DNA from: Faecalibacterium sp. CAG:1138
GTDB lineage: Bacteria; Bacillota; Clostridia; Christensenellales; CAG-917
Reading direction: 5' to 3'
Length of the DNA: 45,875 nt
Assembly (NCBI GenBank): GCA_000434675.1
Contig: HF988627.1
Span: 12,846-58,720, forward strand
Shown here piece by piece: positions 1-8,156 of the stretch (positions within the stretch are counted from its first letter, which is position 1; the number at the start of each line of letters is the position of its first letter). Made by a program: the position numbers and the translations under genes. The notes under the pieces were generated by a model that saw only the letters and a list, made by a program, of their open reading frames with translations, did not search any database and was not told where the DNA came from.

Positions 1-2
1 TA

Positions 3-23
3 CTCCGCCGTTCGGCGGGTTTT
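3..23 (+). terminator. Hairpin terminator of a gene left of the window
   Basis: CCGCC (5-9) pairs with GGCGG (14-18) around a GTTC loop and is followed by GTTTT. This has the form of an intrinsic terminator read on the plus strand, so it probably ends a gene lying off the left edge. Confidence 0.5.
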
Positions 24-40
24 AATAATGTTCCTTTCCA

Positions 41-107
41 GGAGATTCCTCACTTGCGTTCGGAATGACCACAAGCTAAGCCGAAAAAACGCTTGCATTT
101 TTTCGGC
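41..107. repeat. Two palindromic units, one REP-like
   Basis: ATTCC (45-49) and GGAAT (62-66) flank a 12-base loop in a phrase resembling dispersed palindromic repeats seen in many bacterial intergenic regions. Immediately after it, GCCGAAAAAA (80-89) and TTTTTTCGGC (98-107) form a perfect 10-bp stem. Neither lies in a gene. Dispersal in the genome cannot be judged from one window. Confidence 0.4.
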
Positions 108-156
108 GTTGCCCTGCGGCCGTTTGCCGAGCTGGACTTGCCTCATTTTGCAACTT

Positions 157-189
157 AAAACCCTCCCGAGGTAAGTGGGAGGGTTTTTT
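157..189. terminator. Hairpin downstream of rplQ
   Basis: AAAACCCTCCC (157-167) pairs with GGGAGGGTTTT (177-187). The U-run is longer on the plus strand (TTTTTT) than on the minus strand (TTTTAAG), so it may stop converging plus-strand transcription as well as end the ribosomal operon. Confidence 0.65.
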
Positions 190-200
190 AAGTAGCTTAA

Positions 201-710
201 CTATATGAGTTCGACGATGCACATTTCGGCGTTGTCGCCACGGCGTTTGCCGAGCTTCAAAACGCGAGTGTAGCCACCGCCCTGACCGTTGGTGCGATTG
301 CGCTCAGCGTATTTCGGAGCGTATTCGTTGAACATTTTTTCGATCAGCGGGTGATTGATGTCTGCAGTGCGAGCCTTGAATGCGGCTTTGGACTCTTTGT
401 CTGCCTTAACTTCCTGAAGGTCACGAAGTTTGGACATCATTTTACGTCTTGCTGCAAGTTTTTTAGGGCCGTCGTTGGTGAAGTCAACGCTAACTTTTTC
501 GCCTTTAAGGTTGGTTTTTTCCTTTTGGACGGTAACGGTGTCTTCATAGGTATTGATGGCCAAGGTCAACATTTTTTCGGCTATTCTTCTTACGGATTTA
601 GCTCTGTCGACCGTTGTTTCGATTTTGCCGTACCAAAGCAGTTCGGATGCCTGATTGTACAGAACAGCCATACGTTGGTCGGTCGGTCTTCCTAATTTTT
701 TCGGTTCCAT
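201..710 (-). CDS. rplQ: 50S ribosomal protein L17
   Basis: L17 is a large-subunit protein placed near the peptide exit tunnel. The N-terminus (LGRPTDQRMAVLYNQASELL) and the C-terminal GGGYTRVLKLGKRRGDNAEM block are the family signatures. At 169 residues it is longer than the roughly 120-residue Bacillus form because of an inserted Lys-rich segment at about residues 65-125, a variation common in some Clostridia. AAGGAG lies upstream of the ATG. It is the last gene of the cluster, 14 bases after rpoA, and is followed by a hairpin. Confidence 0.97.
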   Translation of the reverse strand: MEPKKLGRPTDQRMAVLYNQASELLWYGKIETTVDRAKSVRRIAEKMLTLAINTYEDTVTVQKEKTNLKGEKVSVDFTNDGPKKLAARRKMMSKLRDLQEVKADKESKAAFKARTADINHPLIEKMFNEYAPKYAERNRTNGQGGGYTRVLKLGKRRGDNAEMCIVELI

Positions 711-724
711 ATATTTAATTCTCC

Positions 725-1681
725 TTACTCGTCTTTATTGCGTAAACTTAAACCCAGTTCAGCAAGTTTTTCTTTGATTTCGTCAAGGGATTTTCTGCCC
801 AGATTTTTGATCTTAAGCATATCGTCCTCGGAAAGTTTGATGAGATCTCCGACGTTTTGAATGCCGGCGCGCTTGAGGCAGTTGTAGCTGCGGATGGAAA
901 ATTCCATTTCTTCGATGGTTTTCCCGAGCAGTTTCTGTTGTTTGTCGTCGTCGCCGACTCCGAACGTGGTGTCGGTGTCAGGATCGCCGGACAGCAGAAC
1001 CAACTGGCGGAGATGATCGTTCATGATCTTTGCCGCCCTCGAGGTGATTTCCACAGCGGAAATCGTGCCGTTGGTGAGAACTTCCAGAGTAAGCTTATCG
1101 AAATCGATGCTTTGCTCAACGCGGGTGTTCTCAACGAAGTAGTTAGCCTTCAAAACAGGGGTGTAGATGGAATCGACAGGGATATAGCCGATAGGGCATT
1201 TGCTGTCTTTGTTTTGAGAAGCAGGAACGTAGCCTCTGCCCTTGTCCACAAAGATTTTCATATCCAGAACGGCGCCCTCTTCCAAACTACAAATGTAGAG
1301 GTCTTGGTTTAAGATTTCAACATCAGAAGGAACGTTAATATCACTTGCATGAACAGGACCGGCGGTGTTTTTGTAAAGAGTAAGTTCTTTGCGGTCGATT
1401 TTATCTTTGGAATCGGTGATTTTGACTGCGAGACCTTTGATGTTCAAAATGATTTCGGTTACGTCTTCACGAACGCCTTTGATGGTGCTGAATTCGTGAT
1501 CTACGCCGGCAATCTGAATACCAACAGGTGCAGCGCCCGGCAATGCCGACAACAAAAATCTTCTGAGGCTGTTTCCCAGAGTCGTGCCGTAACCGCGCTC
1601 CAAAGGCTCGATGACAAATTTTGCATAGTTGCCCTTTTCCGTGTTCTCTTCATAAGTAATTTTCGGTTTGATCATTTCCAT
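725..1681 (-). CDS. rpoA: DNA-directed RNA polymerase subunit alpha
   Basis: This is the alpha subunit that dimerises to nucleate RNA polymerase assembly. The N-terminal dimerisation domain (about residues 1-230) carries the conserved LERGYGTTLGNSLRRFLL block, and the C-terminal domain (about 255-315) carries the helix-hairpin-helix stretch SEDDMLKIKNLGRKSLDEI used for UP-element and activator contacts. The 318-residue length is normal. It sits between rpsD and rplQ, the standard alpha-operon order, so polymerase subunit synthesis is tied to ribosomal proteins. Confidence 0.98.
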   Translation of the reverse strand: MEMIKPKITYEENTEKGNYAKFVIEPLERGYGTTLGNSLRRFLLSALPGAAPVGIQIAGVDHEFSTIKGVREDVTEIILNIKGLAVKITDSKDKIDRKELTLYKNTAGPVHASDINVPSDVEILNQDLYICSLEEGAVLDMKIFVDKGRGYVPASQNKDSKCPIGYIPVDSIYTPVLKANYFVENTRVEQSIDFDKLTLEVLTNGTISAVEITSRAAKIMNDHLRQLVLLSGDPDTDTTFGVGDDDKQQKLLGKTIEEMEFSIRSYNCLKRAGIQNVGDLIKLSEDDMLKIKNLGRKSLDEIKEKLAELGLSLRNKDE

Positions 1682-1724
1682 TTAGACAGATTCCTCCTTT
1701 TTTTAACTTGCTGCATTAAGCAAA

Positions 1725-2351
1725 TTATTTAGAGTACAACTCAACGATGAGATGCTCTTGGATGTTCAAGCTGATATCTTCTCTGGTTGGAAGTTGTTCC
1801 ACTTTGCCGGTCAGAGTTTCATTGTTGAAACTGAGCCATTTAGGCAAATTGACCTTGACGTTTCCGGCTTTGATGTCCGCAAACACTGCCTTGTCTGCCT
1901 TGTTTTCTTTGACGGCGATGACGTCGCCGGCTTTAACTTGGTAAGACGGAATGTTGACGGTTTTGCCGTTAACGGTGATGTGTCCGTGGTTTACGATCTG
2001 ACGAGCCATTGCTCTGGAAGAGCCGAGACCCAGGCAGTAAACGACGTTGTCAAGTCTTCTTTCGATGAGAATCAACATGTTTTCACCGGTTACGCCACGC
2101 ATTTTTTCTGCGCGATCGTAGTACATTTTGAATTGTTTTTCCAAAATGCCGTACGTTCTTTTAGCTTTTTGTTTTTCACGAAGCTGAATTGCGTAGCCGC
2201 TGTTTTTCTTTCTTGCTGCGCCGTGTTGTCCGGGAGCGGCAGCTCTTTTATCCAAAGTGCATTTTGCAGAATAGCATTTTTCGCCTTTGAGGAAAAGTTT
2301 GCAACCTTCTCTGCGGCAAAGACGGCAATCAGGACCAGTATATTTAGCCAT
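1725..2351 (-). CDS. rpsD: 30S ribosomal protein S4
   Basis: S4 is a primary 16S rRNA-binding assembly protein. The N-terminus keeps a zinc-type cysteine set (C9, C12, C17, C26, C31) followed by the AAAPGQHG motif, and the S4 RNA-binding domain lies at about residues 95-160 (ERRLDNVVYCLGLGSSRAMA, then VNGHITVNGK-type sequence). Its 208 residues match the family. In Bacillus rpsD is a separate autoregulated gene; here it sits inside the alpha operon between rpsK and rpoA. Confidence 0.98.
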   Translation of the reverse strand: MAKYTGPDCRLCRREGCKLFLKGEKCYSAKCTLDKRAAAPGQHGAARKKNSGYAIQLREKQKAKRTYGILEKQFKMYYDRAEKMRGVTGENMLILIERRLDNVVYCLGLGSSRAMARQIVNHGHITVNGKTVNIPSYQVKAGDVIAVKENKADKAVFADIKAGNVKVNLPKWLSFNNETLTGKVEQLPTREDISLNIQEHLIVELYSK

Positions 2352-2363
2352 ATTAAGTACCTC

Positions 2364-2753
2364 CTATAACCTACGACGTTTTGGCGGACGGCATCCGTTG
2401 TGCGGAATCGGGGACACGTCCTTGATCAAAGTAACTTCAAGGCCTACGTTAGCCATTGCTCTGATAGCAGATTCACGGCCTTGGCCAGGACCCTTGACGT
2501 AAACTTCGACGGTGCGCAAACCTTGATCGTAAGCAACCTTAGCTGCGTCTTCGGCCACCATCTGCGCTGCAAACGGAGTAGCCTTTCTGCTGCCCTTAAG
2601 TCCGAGTTTACCCGAGCTGGACCAGCTGATGGTGTTACCTTGAGTGTCGGTGATGGTTACGATAGTGTTGTTGAACGAAGCGTGAATGTGGCAAGCGCCC
2701 TTTTCGATGCGCTTAATATCTTTACGCCTTCTGATAGTTTTCTTTCCAGCCAT
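2364..2753 (-). CDS. rpsK: 30S ribosomal protein S11
   Basis: S11 lines the mRNA cleft on the small-subunit platform. The family signature is clear: IHASFNNTIVTITDTQGNTI in the middle and the C-terminal IPHNGCRPPKRRRL. Its 129 residues are the usual length. It lies between rpsM and rpsD with short gaps, consistent with one transcript. Confidence 0.98.
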   Translation of the reverse strand: MAGKKTIRRRKDIKRIEKGACHIHASFNNTIVTITDTQGNTISWSSSGKLGLKGSRKATPFAAQMVAEDAAKVAYDQGLRTVEVYVKGPGQGRESAIRAMANVGLEVTLIKDVSPIPHNGCRPPKRRRL

Positions 2754-2767
2754 ATTACTACGCCTCC

Positions 2768-3136
2768 TTATTTCTTCTTGCGGCTAACAGTACGTTTCGG
2801 GCCTTTGCGAGTACGAGCGTTTTGTTTGGTGCTCTGTCCTCTTACAGGCAGACCTTTACGATGTCTGACGCCTCTGTAGCAACCGATTTCCATCAGTCGT
2901 TTGATGTTCATCATAACTTCACGTTTCAGATCGCCTTCGACGTGCAGTTCTTTTTCAATGTAGTCACGAAGCAAGCTGATTTGGTCTTCGGTCAGATCTT
3001 TGACTCTGACGTCGCCGGAAATGCCAGTTTCGTTCAAAATTTTGTTTGCGGTTGGACGGCCGATGCCATAAATATAGGTCAAGCCGATCTCAAGACGCTT
3101 CTCACGTGGTAAATCCACGCCAGCAATACGTGCCAT
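2768..3136 (-). CDS. rpsM: 30S ribosomal protein S13
   Basis: S13 sits in the head of the small subunit and contacts P-site tRNA. The N-terminal MARIAGVDLPREKRLEIGLT and the basic C-terminus (RGQSTKQNARTRKGPKR) identify it. Length is 122 residues. GGAGG lies before the ATG. Unlike other junctions in the cluster, 133 noncoding bases separate it from rpmJ upstream; see the separate entry on that gap. Confidence 0.98.
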   Translation of the reverse strand: MARIAGVDLPREKRLEIGLTYIYGIGRPTANKILNETGISGDVRVKDLTEDQISLLRDYIEKELHVEGDLKREVMMNIKRLMEIGCYRGVRHRKGLPVRGQSTKQNARTRKGPKRTVSRKKK

Positions 3137-3270
3137 TAAGCTACCTCCAATAAATTCTGAAAATGTAATATTTTTTGGTTCGTCGAGTTGGGAAATCGTC
3201 GCCCTTAGAATCGGAATGTGAGCAACAATCAGCCGCCCCCTCCCGTCGGAACCGGTTTATGACTTAAATT
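3137..3270 (-). promoter_or_regulatory. Unusually long gap upstream of rpsM, candidate leader
   Basis: Most junctions in the cluster are 0-25 bases, but here 134 bases separate rpmJ from rpsM with no ORF that looks coding. The minus-strand RNA contains a G-rich run and short self-complementary segments. In enterobacteria the comparable place before rpsM holds the S4-binding alpha-operon leader pseudoknot. An analogous autoregulatory leader is possible here, but I could not confirm its fold. No clear promoter was found in it. Confidence 0.35.
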
Positions 3271-3387
3271 TTAGCCTTGTCTTTGTTTATGGTTTTTGTA
3301 CTTGGAGCAAATAACCATAACTTTGCCGTTTCTTTTGATAACCTTGCAGTTGTTGCACATAGGTTTTACCGATGGTCTAACTTTCAT
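3271..3387 (-). CDS. rpmJ: 50S ribosomal protein L36 (zinc form)
   Basis: This very short gene encodes 38 residues beginning MKVRPSVKPMCNNCKVIKRN. Zinc ligands of the C+ paralogue are all present: C11, C14, C27 and H33. L36 binds 23S rRNA in the large subunit. GGAGG lies before the ATG at 3387. The infA-rpmJ-rpsM order is standard for Firmicutes. Confidence 0.96.
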   Translation of the reverse strand: MKVRPSVKPMCNNCKVIKRNGKVMVICSKYKNHKQRQG

Positions 3388-3406
3388 ATCTTACCTCCGT
3401 ATGTTG

Positions 3407-3628
3407 TTAGTTTTTATCTCTCCAGGTGATTCTACCTTTTGTCAGGTCGTACGGGCTGAGTTCGATTTTCACCTTGTCGCCCTCCAAAACCCTTATATAG
3501 TTCATTCTCAATTTGCCCGACAGATAAGCCAATATAACGTGGCCATTCGCCAGCTGAACTTTGAACTGCGCGCTCGGCAAAACTTCTATAACTTTGCCTT
3601 CCGTTTCAATCACGTCGTCCTTAGCCAT
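3407..3628 (-). CDS. infA: Translation initiation factor IF-1
   Basis: IF-1 is a single S1/OB-fold protein that occupies the ribosomal A site during initiation. The 73-residue product has the signature segments EGKVIEVLPSAQFKVQLANG and NYIRVLEGDKVKIELSPYDL followed by KGRITWR. It lies between the KOW-domain gene and rpmJ, as in Bacillus and Clostridium. Confidence 0.98.
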   Translation of the reverse strand: MAKDDVIETEGKVIEVLPSAQFKVQLANGHVILAYLSGKLRMNYIRVLEGDKVKIELSPYDLTKGRITWRDKN

Positions 3629-3641
3629 TAAATTCCTCCGT

Positions 3642-3908
3642 TTATTTGTCGTTATAAGCTCTCAGTGCGCTGCGGATTTCCGCATCAAACACTTGTTTCC
3701 CTTCGCCGAACTTTTCGGCAAGTTTCGAAACGGTGTCCCCGTTTGCTTTCAGATGTTTGATTTTTTTAAGCTTCGCATTTTCTTGCGGTCTGTATTCGCC
3801 GTCTGCGATACGGACATAGTTGCCGTCAACTATTTCGACGACGATGAAAAATCTGCCTTTGTCTCTTCCTGCGGTGCTGAGCACCACCGAACCTAAACCT
3901 ATTTCCAT
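3642..3908 (-). CDS. KOW-domain RNA-binding protein (L14e-like)
   Basis: This small protein of about 88 residues starts MEIGLGSVVLSTAGRDKGRF, a KOW motif of the kind found in ribosomal L14e/L27e-like proteins. It belongs to a Firmicutes family regularly found between map and infA; the precise function is not established, and a ribosome- or RNA-linked role is inferred from the fold and the context. Two ATGs are adjacent. I chose the second (3908) because AAGGAG is only 2 bases from the first (3911) but 5 from the second. The C-terminal half has no motif I recognise. Confidence 0.85.
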   Translation of the reverse strand: MEIGLGSVVLSTAGRDKGRFFIVVEIVDGNYVRIADGEYRPQENAKLKKIKHLKANGDTVSKLAEKFGEGKQVFDAEIRSALRAYNDK

Positions 3909-3917
3909 CATTGCTCC

Positions 3918-4661
3918 TTATAGCGTCAGAATTTCTATTCCGTTTTCCGTCAAAGCGACGGTGTTTTCGTAGTGTGCGGAAGGCATGTCGTCGGCGGTAA
4001 CAATCGTCCAGCCGTCTTCAAGCTGCTCCACTTCGTACGTTCCGAGGTTTATCATCGGTTCTATTGCAAGAACCAAACCTTTTTCCAAACGCATTCCGTG
4101 TCCCGCTCTGCCGTAGTTCGGAACCGACGGATCTTCGTGCATCTGTCTGCCGATGCCGTGTCCGACCAAAGCCCTGACCACTCCGTAACCGAAGGATTCG
4201 GCGTAGGCCTGAACGGCATGGGAGATGTCGCCCAATCTGTTCCCTTCCTTAAACTGTTCGACGCCCTTGAAAAAGCTTTCTCTGGTAACGTCGATAAGCT
4301 TTTGCTTTTCTGCACTGATTTTTCCGACTGCGAAGGTTCTTGCGGCGTCGCCGTGATAACCGTTTATGACTGCGCCGCAGTCAACGCTGATTATCTCCCC
4401 TTCAACCAGTTTTCTTCCGGACGGTATGCCGTGAACCACCTGTTCGTCAATAGACGTGCAAATGGATGCCGGAAAACCGTTGTAATGTAAGAATGAAGGT
4501 TTTGCCCCCTTGCTTTTGATAAAGTCGAAGGCAATTTTGTCCAATTCCTTTGTAGAAATACCCGGACGGACGCTCCGTTCCATCAGAAGCAGCGTGTCGC
4601 GAACGATCGCGCCTGCCACTCTCATTTTTTCGATTTCTTCGGAATTTTTAAGCGTAATCAT
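3918..4661 (-). CDS. map: Methionine aminopeptidase, type I
   Basis: The enzyme removes the initiator methionine from new proteins. The dinuclear metal ligands of the pita-bread fold can be seen: two Asp in SVDCGAVINGYHGDAARTF, His in VGHGIGRQMHEDPSVPNYG, Glu in LAIEPMIN and the final Glu in the ENTVALTENG segment. The 247-residue length is standard and there is no N-terminal SH3 or SEC-C zinc extension. It lies 3 bases after adk in the secretion and initiation section of the cluster. Confidence 0.97.
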   Translation of the reverse strand: MITLKNSEEIEKMRVAGAIVRDTLLLMERSVRPGISTKELDKIAFDFIKSKGAKPSFLHYNGFPASICTSIDEQVVHGIPSGRKLVEGEIISVDCGAVINGYHGDAARTFAVGKISAEKQKLIDVTRESFFKGVEQFKEGNRLGDISHAVQAYAESFGYGVVRALVGHGIGRQMHEDPSVPNYGRAGHGMRLEKGLVLAIEPMINLGTYEVEQLEDGWTIVTADDMPSAHYENTVALTENGIEILTL

Positions 4662-4664
4662 AAT

Positions 4665-5285
4665 CTACTCCAGCACCTTTCTGACTTCTTCGAAGGTTTT
4701 TTCAACAGTTTCTCTGCCTTCCACGTCGACCAAAATGCCCTTTTTTGCATAGTAATCGATGAGCGGCTGAGTCTGATTCAGATAAACCTGCAATCTGGCC
4801 TTGACTGTTTCGATCTTATCGTCGTCGCGCACGAACAGCGGTTTGCCGCATTTGTCGCAGGTGGTTTTGCCCTTAAGAGTGGAAACGTGATAGGTTTCTC
4901 CGCAGATGCAAACGCGTCTTCCGGTGAGCCTTTCCTCTATAACCTCGAAAGGAACCACGATATTTATCGCAACGTCGATTTTTGCCACCTTATCCAAAGC
5001 TTCCGCCTGAGCGATCGTGCGTGGAAAACCGTCTAATATATAGCCGTTTTTGCAGTCGGATTCGTCCAAACGAGCCTTCACGATGTCGATGACAACGGCG
5101 TCCGGCACAAGATCGCCTGCTTTTATGTAGCTTTCGGCGAGCTTGCCCAGCTCCGTTTGCTCTTTGATGTTTCTCCTCAAAATATCACCGGTGGATATGT
5201 GAGGAACACCGTATTTTGCCGATATTTTGGTTGCCTGGGAGCCTTTTCCGGCCCCCGGCGCACCTAATAAAACAATGTTTTTCAT
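4665..5285 (-). CDS. adk: Adenylate kinase
   Basis: Adk interconverts ATP plus AMP and 2 ADP. The P-loop GAPGAGKGSQ is at residues 7-16, the AMP-binding region follows (STGDILR), and GFPRTIAQAEAL is at about 86. The LID is the Gram-positive zinc type but compact: CICGETYH pairs with CDKCG. The first pair is spaced C-x-C rather than the usual C-x2-C, and the LID loop is short; the total is 206 residues. It overlaps nothing and sits 1 base from the secY stop. Confidence 0.97.
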   Translation of the reverse strand: MKNIVLLGAPGAGKGSQATKISAKYGVPHISTGDILRRNIKEQTELGKLAESYIKAGDLVPDAVVIDIVKARLDESDCKNGYILDGFPRTIAQAEALDKVAKIDVAINIVVPFEVIEERLTGRRVCICGETYHVSTLKGKTTCDKCGKPLFVRDDDKIETVKARLQVYLNQTQPLIDYYAKKGILVDVEGRETVEKTFEEVRKVLE

Positions 5286-5286
5286 C

Positions 5287-6594
5287 TTATTTCAAGAAGC
5301 CTTTGTAGTGGCGCATCATGATCTGGGATTCAAGCTGTTTGTTGAGTTCCAGAGCAACGCTGACTACGATCAACAAGCCCGTTGCGCTGAATGCGCTTGC
5401 AAAGCCGAGGTTTTTGCCCAAGGCGTTGAACAGGAATGTCGGCACAACCGTAAGCACTGCAAGGAAGATTGCTCCGAACAGGGTGATACGATTGGAAATG
5501 CGTCTTAAATAATCTGCGGTTGCTTTGCCCGGACGGATACCCGGAACGAAGCCGCCGTATTGTTGAATGTTTCTGGACACGTCGTCCGGATTGAATTGCA
5601 TTTGCGCGTAGAAGTACGCAAAGAACACAATCAGAAGAATCATCACAACGTAGTAAACCACGCTGCCCACCGCATTGTCGCCGTACGGAGTGAGATACTT
5701 GGTGTAGAAAGTAACGAATCCGCCGGTCCAACCGAACATCTGGATAAGCATCGTCGGGAAGCTCATGAAGGAGCTTGCGAAGATTATAGGCATAACGCCG
5801 CTACCGTTGATGCGGATAGGAATGTGGGTGGTTTGTCCGCCGTACATCTTGTTGCCTTTAACCTGCTTCGCGTATTGCACGGTGATGCGACGTTCGCCGC
5901 CGTCCACGAATACGATGAAGAAGAATATCGCGACAACCAGCAGAAGGAATCCGACAAAGTTCCACAAGAGAGACGGAGTCGTCTTCATTGCGGTGAAGCT
6001 GTTGAGGATAACGGTGCCTGCGGTGGACAGAATGCCCACGAAGATGATAAGCGACGAGCCGTTGCTGATGCCGTATTCGGTGATCCTTTCGGAAAGCCAC
6101 ATACAGAACACACTGCCTGCGACGAGGAACATAATGCCGAACACGATGGTGAGCCAGTTGCTTTGCATGCTGAAAAGCGGTTTGACTGCGCCGTTGTTGT
6201 TCCAGTTGAGCATGATGCCCACGGCCTGAATGACCGCAAGTCCCAATGAGACGTATCTGGTGATTTGAGTAACCTTTTGTCTGCCTTCTTCGCCTTCCTT
6301 GGAAAGTTTTTCCAGTTTAGGAATTATCAACGTAAGAAGTTGCATGATGATGAATGCGTTGATGAACGGAATGATACCCAAAGCAAACAACGTGCCTTGG
6401 CTCATGCTTCCGCCCGTAACCGCGCTCAACATGCCCAGAAGTCCTTCGCTCGACAAGCCGGAAATAACGCTCGCATCGAGGCCGGGCAGCGGCACGAAGC
6501 AACCCAAACGATATACAACGAGCAACGCCAACGTAGCGTAAATTTTTACTCTTATTTCTTTAGAAGAAAAAGCATTTTTCAAGGTTTCAAACAT
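5287..6594 (-). CDS. secY: Protein translocase subunit SecY
   Basis: SecY is the channel of the Sec translocon in the inner membrane. The 435-residue protein has ten hydrophobic helices and the conserved loop motifs YGISNGSSLIIF and GGFVPGIRPGKAT. The N-terminus MFETLKNAFSSKEIRVKIYA is typical. Its start overlaps the rplO stop by one base (TAATG), indicating translational coupling. Confidence 0.98.
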   Translation of the reverse strand: MFETLKNAFSSKEIRVKIYATLALLVVYRLGCFVPLPGLDASVISGLSSEGLLGMLSAVTGGSMSQGTLFALGIIPFINAFIIMQLLTLIIPKLEKLSKEGEEGRQKVTQITRYVSLGLAVIQAVGIMLNWNNNGAVKPLFSMQSNWLTIVFGIMFLVAGSVFCMWLSERITEYGISNGSSLIIFVGILSTAGTVILNSFTAMKTTPSLLWNFVGFLLLVVAIFFFIVFVDGGERRITVQYAKQVKGNKMYGGQTTHIPIRINGSGVMPIIFASSFMSFPTMLIQMFGWTGGFVTFYTKYLTPYGDNAVGSVVYYVVMILLIVFFAYFYAQMQFNPDDVSRNIQQYGGFVPGIRPGKATADYLRRISNRITLFGAIFLAVLTVVPTFLFNALGKNLGFASAFSATGLLIVVSVALELNKQLESQIMMRHYKGFLK

Positions 6595-7037
6595 TAGAGC
6601 ACCTCGACTTTACCGCCTACCTTTTCGATTTTTTCGATAGCCGATGGGGTGAATTTGTTAGCTCTGACAGTCAGAGGCTTGGTGAGTTCGCCGTCGCCGA
6701 GCACCTTCAAACCGTAAGGCATTCTCTTGCCCACGATGCGGCATTCGTACAACATGTCGAGTTCAACGACCGTGTTTGCCTCGAAGCAGTCTAAATCGCC
6801 AACGTTAACGATTGAATATTCCTTGGAAAAATGATTGAAGAATCCGCGTTTAGGCAGTCTTCTGGTCAAAGGCATTTGTCCGCCTTCGAAGCCCGGGCGA
6901 ATGCCGCCACCGCTTCTGGCCCATTGACCTTTGTGGCCTTTTGCTGCAGTTTTGCCCATACCGGAACCGATACCGCGGCCGATACGTTTAGGGGCTTTGT
7001 TTGCGCCTGCAGACGGCTGCAAGTTTTCAAGTTTCAT
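6594..7037 (-). CDS. rplO: 50S ribosomal protein L15
   Basis: L15 is an assembly protein of the large subunit. The glycine-rich N-terminal extension (KRIGRGIGSGMGKTAAKGHKG) and the RPGFEGGQMPL segment identify it. At 147 residues it is full length. It precedes secY with a one-base overlap. Confidence 0.98.
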   Translation of the reverse strand: MKLENLQPSAGANKAPKRIGRGIGSGMGKTAAKGHKGQWARSGGGIRPGFEGGQMPLTRRLPKRGFFNHFSKEYSIVNVGDLDCFEANTVVELDMLYECRIVGKRMPYGLKVLGDGELTKPLTVRANKFTPSAIEKIEKVGGKVEVL

Positions 7038-7047
7038 ATTCTACCTC

Positions 7048-7227
7048 CTAACCTTCAACTTCTTCAACCTTCACAAGGTGGGACACGACTTTGATCATGC
7101 CTCTGGTGACGGGAGTGTCAGCGTGGACTTTGGAGGAACCGATTTTTTTCAAACCCAAAGCCGCAACGGTTGCTTTTTGATTTTTGAGGCAACTATTGGT
7201 GCTTTTAATCAATGTAATCTTTAACAT
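7048..7227 (-). CDS. rpmD: 50S ribosomal protein L30
   Basis: This 59-residue reading frame begins MLKITLIKSTNSCLKNQKAT and ends LVKVEEVEG. The LKITLIKS start, the LGLKKIGSS segment and the final VKVEEVEG-like strand are L30 features. GGAGG lies before the ATG at 7227. Its place between rpsE and rplO is the conserved position for L30. C13 replaces the common Ile/Gly-containing stretch but does not disrupt the fold. Confidence 0.96.
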   Translation of the reverse strand: MLKITLIKSTNSCLKNQKATVAALGLKKIGSSKVHADTPVTRGMIKVVSHLVKVEEVEG

Positions 7228-7241
7228 TTTGTTTCCTCCGA

Positions 7242-7760
7242 TTATCTGATTTCTTCAACGGTTTTGCCGCGGATAGCCGCAATTTGTTCAGCGGTGCGCA
7301 GTTGTTTCAAACCGTCGATGGTTGCTTTCACGCAGTTTACCGGAGTCTGAGAGCCCAAGGATTTCGTACGAATATCTTTGATGCCTGCAGCTTCCAAAAC
7401 CATACGGACAGGACCGCCGGCGATAACACCGGTACCGGTTTCGGCCGGCATCAAGAGAACTTGACCCCTACCGAACACGCCGACCACTCTGTGAGGAATG
7501 GTGGTGCCGTCCACGGAAACGGTAACCATGTTGCGTTTTGCAGCAAGACTTGCTTTTTCGATTGCTTCGGGAACTTCGTGAGCTTTACCGGTGCCTACGC
7601 CGACTTTGCCTTTGCCGTCGCCGACGACTACGAGAGCCGTGAAGCGCATGATGCGGCCGCCCTTAACAACCTTTGCAACTCTGTTTACGGCCACCAATTT
7701 CTTGATGAGTTCCGGTTCGTTGTTTTCTTCTTTTCTGACGAATTTTCTATTTTCAGCCAT
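7242..7760 (-). CDS. rpsE: 30S ribosomal protein S5
   Basis: S5 lies at the mRNA entry and contributes to decoding accuracy. The double-stranded-RNA-binding-like N-terminal domain (about residues 15-80) contains VVKGGRIMRFTALVVVGDG, and the C-terminal domain contains the GGPVRMVLEAAGIKDIRTKS block. The 172-residue length is normal. Gene order rplR-rpsE-rpmD is standard. Confidence 0.98.
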   Translation of the reverse strand: MAENRKFVRKEENNEPELIKKLVAVNRVAKVVKGGRIMRFTALVVVGDGKGKVGVGTGKAHEVPEAIEKASLAAKRNMVTVSVDGTTIPHRVVGVFGRGQVLLMPAETGTGVIAGGPVRMVLEAAGIKDIRTKSLGSQTPVNCVKATIDGLKQLRTAEQIAAIRGKTVEEIR

Positions 7761-7772
7761 TATAATGTCCTC

Positions 7773-8141
7773 CTAGAATTTCAAACCGGCTTCTCTTGCG
7801 CCGTCGGCAACTGCCGCAACGCGTCCGGTGTAAATGTATCCGCCACGGTCGAAAACGACTTCCGTGATACCTGCGGCCAATGCTTTTTTAGCAGCGGCTG
7901 CGCCTACGATTTTTGCTGCTTCGGTTTTCTTTTTACCTTTAACTTCGGCGGCGATTTCCTTTTCTACGGTGCTGGCTGCAACCAAAGTTTTGCCGTCAAG
8001 GTCGTCGATAATCTGAACATAGATGTGCTGATTGCTTCTGTAAACATCGAAACGAGGACGTTCATGAGTGCCGGACACTTTTTTACGAACACGCGCGTGA
8101 CGTACTACTCTGTCAGCATTTTTATCCATTTTACTAATCAT
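7773..8141 (-). CDS. rplR: 50S ribosomal protein L18
   Basis: L18 binds 5S rRNA together with L5. The N-terminal basic stretch and GTHERPRFDVYRSNQHIYVQ are diagnostic, as is the C-terminal VVFDRGGYIYTGRVAAVADG. At 122 residues it is full length. It lies between rplF and rpsE. Confidence 0.98.
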   Translation of the reverse strand: MISKMDKNADRVVRHARVRKKVSGTHERPRFDVYRSNQHIYVQIIDDLDGKTLVAASTVEKEIAAEVKGKKKTEAAKIVGAAAAKKALAAGITEVVFDRGGYIYTGRVAAVADGAREAGLKF

Positions 8142-8156
8142 AACTTATACGCTCCT

